Source of the DNA: Leclercia adecarboxylata
Lineage (GTDB): Bacteria > Pseudomonadota > Gammaproteobacteria > Enterobacterales > Enterobacteriaceae
Assembly: GCA_901472455.1 (NCBI GenBank)
Contig: LR590464.1
Location: 2,170,001-2,234,000, forward strand
Reading direction: 5' to 3'
DNA length: 64,000 bases
Position 1 is the first letter of the stretch. Each line of letters begins with the position of its first letter. The notes under the pieces were generated by a model. That model was not told the origin of the DNA. It was given only the letters and a program-made list of their open reading frames with translations, and searched no databases. Below are positions 58,321 through 64,000 of the stretch, piece by piece. Made by a program: the position numbers and the translations under genes.

Positions 58321-58358
58321 ACCGCCTCCAAAACAACAATGAATTAGTACGCAATTTA

Positions 58359-58378
58359 TACTGTTTTTTTATACAGTG
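58359..58378 (-). promoter_or_regulatory. LexA box of the dinI-like gene
   Basis: TACTGTTTTTTTATACAGTG with the CTGT-N8-ACAG core, 39 bp upstream of the dinI-like ATG. Confidence 0.82.
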
Positions 58379-58552
58379 TAAACGGTGAGGGGCGTAGCTT
58401 TTTAAGGGGGATTTTTGGGGCAGGGATGGGGCATAAAAGTACCGCAGGTGATATGCAAAAGAACAAATGGATGCATTTCACGAGCGGCAAGTTACTGTTA
58501 AATACTCAGGAATTAAGGACAATCCCATAAAGACCTGTTACAGCGCTTTAAA
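58379..58552. other. Right end of the prophage
   Basis: No gene supported. Only a short 34-codon frame from about 58426 (MGHKSTAGDMQKNKWMHFTS). G-rich tracts and probably integrase arm-binding sites. Confidence 0.35.
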
Positions 58553-58567
58553 TCATGGACTTCCAGC
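58553..58567. repeat. attR core
   Basis: TCATGGACTTCCAGC, pairing with attL at 8126-8140; right of it ydfJ resumes in the original frame (MDFQLYSLGAALVFHE). Confidence 0.75.
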
Positions 58568-59851
58568 TTTACTCGCTGGGCGCAGCCTTAGTCTTTCACG
58601 AGATCTTCTTCCCGGAACAGTCGGCGGCGATGGCGCTGATTCTGGCGATGGGGACCTACGGTGCGGGCTATATTGCCCGTATCGTCGGGGCCTTTATCTT
58701 CGGCAAAATGGGCGATCGCGTGGGGCGCAAAAAGGTGCTGTTTATCACCATCACCATGATGGGGATCTGTACCACCCTGATCGGTGTACTGCCGACCTAT
58801 GCGCAAATTGGAATCTTCGCGCCGGTGCTGCTGGTGACGCTGCGTATTATCCAGGGGCTGGGCGCGGGTGCCGAAATCTCCGGCGCGGGCACTATGCTGG
58901 CGGAATATGCCCCGAAAGGGAAACGCGGCATTATCTCTTCGCTTGTCGCCATGGGCACCAACTGCGGGACCCTCAGCGCCACGGCGATCTGGGCGGTGAT
59001 GTTCTTTGCTCTCGACCGTGAAGAGCTGCTGGCCTGGGGATGGCGTGTGCCGTTCCTGGCCAGTGTGGTGGTGATGATCTTTGCCATCTGGCTGCGGATG
59101 AATCTTAAAGAGAGTCCGGTGTTTGAGCAGGTCAATGCCGAAGAAGCCCCTGCGCAGGCAGCCGCGCAGGAAAATACCCTGGGAGCGATGGTGAAGAGCA
59201 AATCGTTCTGGCTGGCGACAGGCTTGCGTTTTGGCCAGGCGGGTAACTCCGGTCTGATCCAGACGTTCCTTGCGGGCTATCTCGTACAGACGCTGCTGTT
59301 CAACAAAGCCATCCCGACGGATGCCCTGATGATCAGCTCCATCCTTGGCTTTATTACCAATCCGTTGCTGGGCTGGTTGTCTGATAAATATGGCCGTCGT
59401 CTGCCTTATATTTTGCTGAACATTTCCGCCATTATTCTGGCCTATCCGATGCTGTCGCTCATTGTCGATAAATCGAATACACCGGGGGTGATCATGACGT
59501 CCATTATCGTGATCCATAACTTTGCGGTACTGGGCTTGTTTGCGCTGGAAAATATCACCAATGGCCGAAATATTCGGCTCCCGTAACCGCTTCACCCGCA
59601 TGGCGATATCGAAAGAGGCGGGCGGTCTGGTGGCGGTTGGTTTTGGTCCGGTGCTGGCGGGGATCTTCTGCAACATGACCGGTTCCTGGTGGCCAATTGC
59701 GGTGATGGTGGTGGTCTACTCCGTTATCGGCCTGATCTCAGCCCTGCTGATGCCGGAAGTGCGTGACCGTGACCTGAGCATCCTGGGCGATGCCGCAGAA
59801 GACAAAGCTGCTGCGCTGGGTATGAACAATAAACATCGCGTTATCTCCTGA
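58555..59851 (+). pseudogene. ydfJ: YdfJ, MFS transporter lacking its first 28 residues
   Basis: From MDFQLYSLGAALVFHEIFFP onward. MFS sugar/acid transporter features: KMGDRVGRKKVLFITITMMG (loop 2-3 motif), PKGKRGIISSLVAMGTNCG and GWLSDKYGRRLPYILLNISA. A shift near 59555 joins ALENITN to MAEIFGSRNRFTRMAISKEA and the end HRVIS. An ATG at the junction could start a shortened protein, but the first helix is largely lost and no promoter is obvious. Confidence 0.88.
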
Positions 59852-59865
59852 TATCTGATGACTCT

Positions 59866-59896
59866 CCTGCCGATGCAGGGGAGTCTTTTTTTATCC
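59866..59896 (+). terminator. Terminator after ydfJ
   Basis: GACTC-TCCTGCCGATGCAGG-GGAGTC region (GACTCTCCTGC pairs with GCAGGGGAGTC) followed by TTTTTTTAT. Confidence 0.75.
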
Positions 59897-60045
59897 CTCT
59901 CTTCGTGGTTTACCGCATTGTGATTTACATCGAAAGCTGTCACACAACTTTCAATTTATGTCACACCAGATGGTGAAAAGTTAACGTAAATCAATATCCC
60001 GCTGACAACAATCAGTATGGTTAACCACAGAGAATTTTTTATTCC

Positions 60046-60060
60046 ATCTACCATTCTAGT
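60046..60060. promoter_or_regulatory. Candidate RspR operator upstream of ydfI
   Basis: ATCTACCATTCTAGT, sharing CTACCATTC with the site at 63304 and CTACCATWC with the one at 5681 (other strand). It lies about 75 bp before ydfI. Confidence 0.35.
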
Positions 60061-60132
60061 TGGGTTAGTGCGTCGGGCCAGGGGTTAACACCCGCCCGCA
60101 ACGCCTGCTTAATCACATTGACGAGTGCTAAC

Positions 60133-61599
60133 ATGAAAAATCCGTTATTACATGCGCAAGCCACGCTGCCTCACTACAATCGCGATAACCTCAAGTCGCG
60201 CATCGTACATCTGGGTTTTGGTGCCTTTCATCGCGCCCATCAGGCGGTGTATGCCGATATGCTGGCAGCAGAGCACGACAGCGACTGGGGATACTGCGAG
60301 GTCAACCTGATTGGGCGGTGAGCAGCAGATCGCGGATCTCAAGGCGCAGGATAATCTTTACACCGTGGCAGAAATGTCAGCCGATGCCTGGACGGCGCGA
60401 GTGGTGGGTGTGGTCAAAAAAGCGCTGCACGCCCAGGTGGATGGGCTGGAAGCGGTACTGGCTGCTATGTGTGAACCGCAGGTGGCGATCGTCTCGTTAA
60501 CCATCACCGAGAAAGGCTACTGTCACTCGCCCGCCACCGGGGAGTTAATGCTTGATCACCCGTTAATCGCTGCCGATCTGCAACAACCGCATACCCCGGC
60601 TTCCGCCGTCGGCGTGGTCGTAGAAGCGCTGGCGCGACGCAAAGCGGCGGGTCTGCCTGCCTTTACGGTAATGTCCTGCGATAACATGCCAGAGAACGGC
60701 CATGTGATGCGCAATGTCACCTGTGCCTATGCCCGCGCGGTGGACAGCGAACTGGCTGACTGGATCGACGCGAACGTGACCTTCCCGTCCACCATGGTGG
60801 ATCGCATTGTGCCTGCCGTCACGGCCGATACTCTGACGAAAATTGAACAAATTACCGGCGTACGCGACCCGGCAGGGGTGGCCTGTGAGCCGTTCCGTCA
60901 GTGGGTAATCGAAGATAATTTCGTGGCCGGGCGACCGCAGTGGGAAAAAGCAGGCGCGGAGCTGGTGGCCGATGTGGTGCCTTTCGAAGAGATGAAGCTG
61001 CGCATGCTTAATGGCAGCCACTCGTTCCTGGCCTATCTTGGATATCTGGCGGGTTATCAGCACATCAATGACTGCATGGAAGACAGCCATTACCGCGCTG
61101 CTGCACATGCCCTGATGCTGAACGAGCAGGCACCGACGTTAAAAGTAAAAGGTGTCGATTTAGCACGTTATGCAGACCTGCTGATTGCGCGTTACAGCAA
61201 CCCGGCATTGCGCCACCGTACCTGGCAGATTGCTATGGACGGCAGTCAGAAGTTACCGCAGCGTATGCTGGACTCTGTGCGCTGGCATCGTGCGCATCAG
61301 CGCAGCTTCCCGTTACTGGCGCTGGGTATTGCGGGTTGGATGCGCTATGTAGGGGGGCGTCCGATGAACAGGGGACAGCCATTGACGTCTGCGATCCGCT
61401 GCTGTCAGCGATTCAGGAAGCGGTGAAGAGCAGTGCCGAAGGAGATAACCGGGTCAACGCGCTGCTGGGCATTGAAGCGATCTTTGGTAATGAGTTACCG
61501 CTGGACGGGGTCTTTATCGACGCGGTAATGAGCGCGTATCTCACTCTGCTGGAGAAAGGGGCGAAAGCCACGGTCGCGCAATACGCTGCGGCAATCTGA
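60133..61599 (+). CDS. ydfI: YdfI, mannitol/fructuronate dehydrogenase family
   Basis: [23 protein letters not shown]-binding start [20 protein letters not shown], then [40 protein letters not shown] and [20 protein letters not shown], with catalytic Lys/Asn/His in the long-chain polyol dehydrogenase pattern. Extra bases near 60314 and 61357 split it into three; corrected length is about 487. Likely oxidises a hexonate or polyol that feeds the RspA/RspB pathway. Confidence 0.9.
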
Positions 61600-61643
61600 C
61601 GCCATTCCATGCCGCCGTTCGCGGCGGCATGACGCTGCACGAA

Positions 61644-61847
61644 TTAGTGCATCCCCAGACGGATCAGTTCAACCGGTTCGAAGCGGCCTTCATAGCCTTC
61701 TACTTCTACCGTTTTACTGCGACGTAATTGCGCGGCACTCAGCCCTTCGCCGTGAATGGCGCTGATTTTGCCTGTGTTGCCAGTGCTGCTAATCATTACG
61801 CGGCTGCCGGTGGTAATAGCATTACGGTTACGGTCGTAAGTCATCAT
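61644..61847 (-). CDS. ydfZ: YdfZ, small selenium-associated protein
   Basis: 67 residues, [20 protein letters not shown] ... VELIRLGMH, nearly the same as E. coli YdfZ. A KOW-like beta fold is expected. Strong GGAGAAA ribosome site. In E. coli it is induced anaerobically and can carry bound selenium; function unknown. Confidence 0.9.
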   Translation of the reverse strand: MMTYDRNRNAITTGSRVMISSTGNTGKISAIHGEGLSAAQLRRSKTVEVEGYEGRFEPVELIRLGMH

Positions 61848-61938
61848 AATAATTTCTCCTTTCTAACAAACCGAAGCGACATGTAATTTCCTGCCGCTCA
61901 CGGGGGCCTATTAATACGCCTGTTGGCTGCTGCTGTTT

Positions 61939-61952
61939 TTGTTTTCGATCAA
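61939..61952. promoter_or_regulatory. Candidate FNR box upstream of ydfZ
   Basis: TTGTTTTCGATCAA, one mismatch from TTGAT-N4-ATCAA, 92 bp upstream of the ydfZ start. It could also serve the divergent usp gene. Confidence 0.45.
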
Positions 61953-62111
61953 TATCACACTTTTTTATCGGGACTGTGAATAAGCGCAGCCGGACAGTTC
62001 TTTACGTATATTGATAGTTACATACTGAAATCGTTTAAGGTTGGTTTGATATTGCCCTGTCATCCTTAAGTCCTCAGGAAAAGAATTTATCGTTATTAAG
62101 GAGAAGGGCGT

Positions 62112-62543
62112 ATGTATAAGAAAATATTAATGCCAGTTGATGTCTTTGAAATGGAGTTAAGCGATAAAGCGGTACGGCATGCCAGTTTCCTTGCCCGTGC
62201 GGATAACGCCAGCATCACGCTGCTCAACGTTCTGCCCGTCAACAGTAGGGCCATGCTGCGCGGTTTTTCTGCTGATATTAAAAAGTTTGAAACCTATATG
62301 GCCGCGGAGTCAGAGAAAAAGCTCAGGGATTTAAAACGCTTATTTGATATTGACCCGGCACATATTCATACAGAAGTGCGCTTCGGTAGCGTTCGCGATG
62401 AAATAATAGCGATGAGTGCCGAAGGGGAATATGACGTCATCGTCATCGGCTCAAAAAAACCGGGGATTACGACCCATCTGCTGGGTTCAAATGCAGAATC
62501 GGTATTACGCTACGCCAAATTACCGGTTCTTGTCGTACGATAA
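62112..62543 (+). CDS. Universal stress protein F-like
   Basis: 143 residues, MYKKILMPVDVFEMELSDKA, ending YDVIVIGSKKPGITTHLLGS, ESVLRYAKLPVLVVR. The UspF/G nucleotide-binding motif is present (G-S-K-K-P-G ... LGSNAESV). AAGGAGAAGG precedes the start. Not found at this place in E. coli K-12. Shares the NA-x-x-V-x-R-x-AK-x-PVLVVR ending with the prophage copy at 25694. Confidence 0.88.
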   Translation: MYKKILMPVDVFEMELSDKAVRHASFLARADNASITLLNVLPVNSRAMLRGFSADIKKFETYMAAESEKKLRDLKRLFDIDPAHIHTEVRFGSVRDEIIAMSAEGEYDVIVIGSKKPGITTHLLGSNAESVLRYAKLPVLVVR

Positions 62544-62583
62544 TAACGCGCTGCATCCCGACCCGGGTCGGGATGCGCAATCA

Positions 62584-63270
62584 TTACTCTTCGCTGAACC
62601 AGTCGCTGTTTTCCTGACGAATTAACTGCACCGACTCGCCAATTTCCTGCAGATGCAGGGTCATCGCTTTTTCCACCCCATCAGCGTCGCGTTTTTCCAG
62701 CGCGCTGAAAATATCATGATGCTGACGCAGCAACATTTCAGGTGGCGAGACGTGGTTAAGGCTCATATAGCGCACCCGGTCTATGGTGGCCTTGATATTT
62801 TCGATGGTATCCCAGGCCAACTGGCAGTCGGCAATTTGCGCCAGCTTCTGGTGAAACTCGTCATCCAGCTGGAAAAAATCATTCAGCTGTTTACGTTCAA
62901 TGGCGATGCGCTGCTGATGCAGGTTTTGCTCAATCAGGTAGCACTGATGATCGTCGATAAGACTCGCCGCCCGCCGCACCACTGCGCACTCAATAGCCTG
63001 ACGCACAAAACAGCCATTACGCACCTGAGTAAGGGAGATTTTATTGACGTAACTGCCGCGCTGAGGGCGGATCTGAATCAGGCCGTTTTCAGCCAGTTTA
63101 ATAAAGGCTTCGCGAACCGGCTGGCGGGAGACATCAAAGCGGACCGACACCTCTTTTTCAGAGAGCGGCGTTCCCGGCGGGATCAAACAATGCACAATGT
63201 CGCTGCGCAAAATTCGGTAAATCTGCTGATTAACAGGTTGGGTAGGATTAAGTTGCGATTCAGCGGCCAT
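62584..63270 (-). CDS. rspR: RspR (YdfH), GntR-family repressor of rspAB
   Basis: 228 residues. Winged-helix GntR domain ([40 protein letters not shown]) followed by an FCD ligand-binding domain ([20 protein letters not shown], with metal-binding Asp/His). Very close to E. coli YdfH, which represses rspAB. Its own upstream region carries the shared CTACCATTC motif. Confidence 0.92.
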   Translation of the reverse strand: MAAESQLNPTQPVNQQIYRILRSDIVHCLIPPGTPLSEKEVSVRFDVSRQPVREAFIKLAENGLIQIRPQRGSYVNKISLTQVRNGCFVRQAIECAVVRRAASLIDDHQCYLIEQNLHQQRIAIERKQLNDFFQLDDEFHQKLAQIADCQLAWDTIENIKATIDRVRYMSLNHVSPPEMLLRQHHDIFSALEKRDADGVEKAMTLHLQEIGESVQLIRQENSDWFSEE

Positions 63271-63303
63271 TGGTTGTGATTTCTCAGAAAATTAACCGAT
63301 AAA

Positions 63304-63318
63304 TACTACCATTCTTTT
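63304..63318. promoter_or_regulatory. Candidate RspR operator upstream of rspR
   Basis: TACTACCATTCTTTT; CTACCATTC also occurs before ydfI. Lies 34 bp upstream of the rspR start, consistent with self-control. Confidence 0.35.
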
Positions 63319-63361
63319 GTCGGGCATCCCAGACCTGGCCCGCAGACCAGGTCTGGAAAAA

Positions 63362-64000
63362 TCATCCGCGATGGACGCTCAGACCGGCAAAGCTCTGGCT
63401 GACCGGCATCATTTCAACGGTGTTAATGTTGACGTGCTTCGGCAGGGTCGCCACCCACCAGACGGCTTCGGTGACATCATCCGGCGTCAGGGCAGTGGTG
63501 TTTTCGTAGGTTTTACCGGCTTTGTCATCATCGCCTTTGAAGCGCACGTTGGAGAACTCGGTCCCGCCAACCAGACCCGGCTCGATATCCGTCACGCGGA
63601 TAGCGGTGCCGTGCAGATCGGTGCGCAGGTTCAGGCTGAACTGACGCACAAACGCTTTGGTCGCGCCATAGACATTGCCGCCCGCGTAAGGCCAGCTTCC
63701 CGCAGTGGAGCCAATGTTGATCACATGGCCGCGGTTGCGCTCGACCATACCTGGCAGCACGGCGCGGGTCATATAGACCAAGCCTTTGTTGTTGGTGTCG
63801 ATCATCGTTTCCCAGTCTTCAACGCTGGCTTTGTGCGCAGGCTCCAGCCCCAGCGCCAGCCCGGCATTGTTGACCAGCACGTCAATGTCGCGCCATTCCG
63901 CTGGCAGGTTAGCGATCATCTCTTCAATGGAGGCGCGGTTACGCACGTCCAGCTGCGCGGTCAGAATGCTGTCGCCAAGTTCCTCTTTCAGCTCTTGCAG
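63362..64000 (-). CDS. ydfG: YdfG, NADP-dependent 3-hydroxy acid dehydrogenase (partial)
   Basis: Short-chain dehydrogenase. Visible: NNAG in DVLVNNAGLALGLEPAHKAS, catalytic Ser in VINIGSTAGSWPYAGG, Tyr/Lys in YGATKAFVRQFSLNLRT, and the C-terminal AGLSVHRG. The window edge removes the N-terminal Rossmann part (frame still open: LQELKEELGDSILTAQLDVR). In E. coli it reduces malonic semialdehyde in the Rut pathway and oxidises serine and L-allo-threonine. Confidence 0.92.
   Translation of the reverse strand: MQELKEELGDSILTAQLDVRNRASIEEMIANLPAEWRDIDVLVNNAGLALGLEPAHKASVEDWETMIDTNNKGLVYMTRAVLPGMVERNRGHVINIGSTAGSWPYAGGNVYGATKAFVRQFSLNLRTDLHGTAIRVTDIEPGLVGGTEFSNVRFKGDDDKAGKTYENTTALTPDDVTEAVWWVATLPKHVNINTVEMMPVSQSFAGLSVHRG

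Larger units (their letters stand above)
8126..58567. mobile_element. Lambdoid siphovirus prophage integrated in ydfJ
   Basis: All modules are present: int/xis, recET, immunity, replication, antitermination, lysis, packaging, head, lambda-type tail to J, tail fibres and accessory genes, bounded by att core copies that split ydfJ. The early region resembles Rac (RecE, RecT, YdaE-like, DnaC-like YdaV). The insertion site is that of Qin in E. coli K-12 (between rspB and ydfJ). Apart from likely base-call frameshifts nothing essential seems missing, so it could be functional. Confidence 0.93.

Noticed and set aside
58119..58388. 89-codon plus-strand frame at the right end
   Set aside because: It is antisense to the dinI-like gene, which has a ribosome site, LexA box and clear family resemblance.
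59902..60060. CRP site upstream of ydfI
   Set aside because: TGTGA and TCACA elements are present but not at the six-base spacing required.

Overview
The window is an enterobacterial chromosome segment carrying a complete-looking lambdoid prophage of about 50 kb, with a short piece of an unrelated phage joined to its left end. The host genes follow the E. coli K-12 order ynfE-ynfD-ynfC-(speG missing)-ynfB-ynfA-rspA-rspB-ydfJ // ydfJ-ydfI-ydfZ-rspR(ydfH)-ydfG. Divergence from the E. coli proteins, the absence of speG and an extra universal-stress gene suggest another genus of Enterobacteriaceae (Enterobacter, Citrobacter or Klebsiella relatives) rather than E. coli.

Layout. (1) 1-2095: end of a lytic-type phage genome (major capsid protein, a T7 gp7.3-like virion protein, two small genes). 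It breaks inside ynfE, so it is either an assembly chimera or an insertion. (2) 2096-8145: ynf and rsp genes and the first 33 codons of the transporter gene ydfJ. (3) 8126-58567: prophage inserted in ydfJ, at the place the cryptic Qin prophage occupies in E. coli K-12. Its left arm (minus strand) holds int, xis, recET and small Rac-like genes. The immunity region lies between two operator arrays and carries a RacR-like repressor, a small membrane protein and a ParA-like ATPase. The right early operon holds a Cro-like protein, an O replication protein with iterons, a DnaC-like loader, NinG and a Q antiterminator. Pinholin/SAR-endolysin/spanin lysis genes, terminase, portal, a P22-type coat protein and lambda-type tail genes to J follow, then tail fibres. 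The right end carries an integrase remnant, a BluF-type blue-light receptor and a LexA-controlled dinI-like gene. (4) 58555-64000: rest of ydfJ, ydfI, ydfZ, a usp gene, rspR and part of ydfG.

Regulation as read from the sequence. TAAAYC-N3-GRTTTA operators, 24 bp apart, flank the immunity region. The repressor has no visible autocleavage domain, but two LexA boxes precede small genes, which points to SOS induction through an antirepressor, as in the Gifsy phages. The module most likely to be undescribed is the two-gene set (58-aa membrane protein plus ParA-like ATPase) that sits exactly where lambda keeps rexAB.

Data quality. Chromosomal and phage genes alike carry many single-base frameshifts, mostly extra bases in G, C, T or A runs. 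I read these as sequencing indels, not biology, and give composite gene coordinates spanning them. The one shift I believe is programmed is the A AAA AAC site in the tail chaperone gene.
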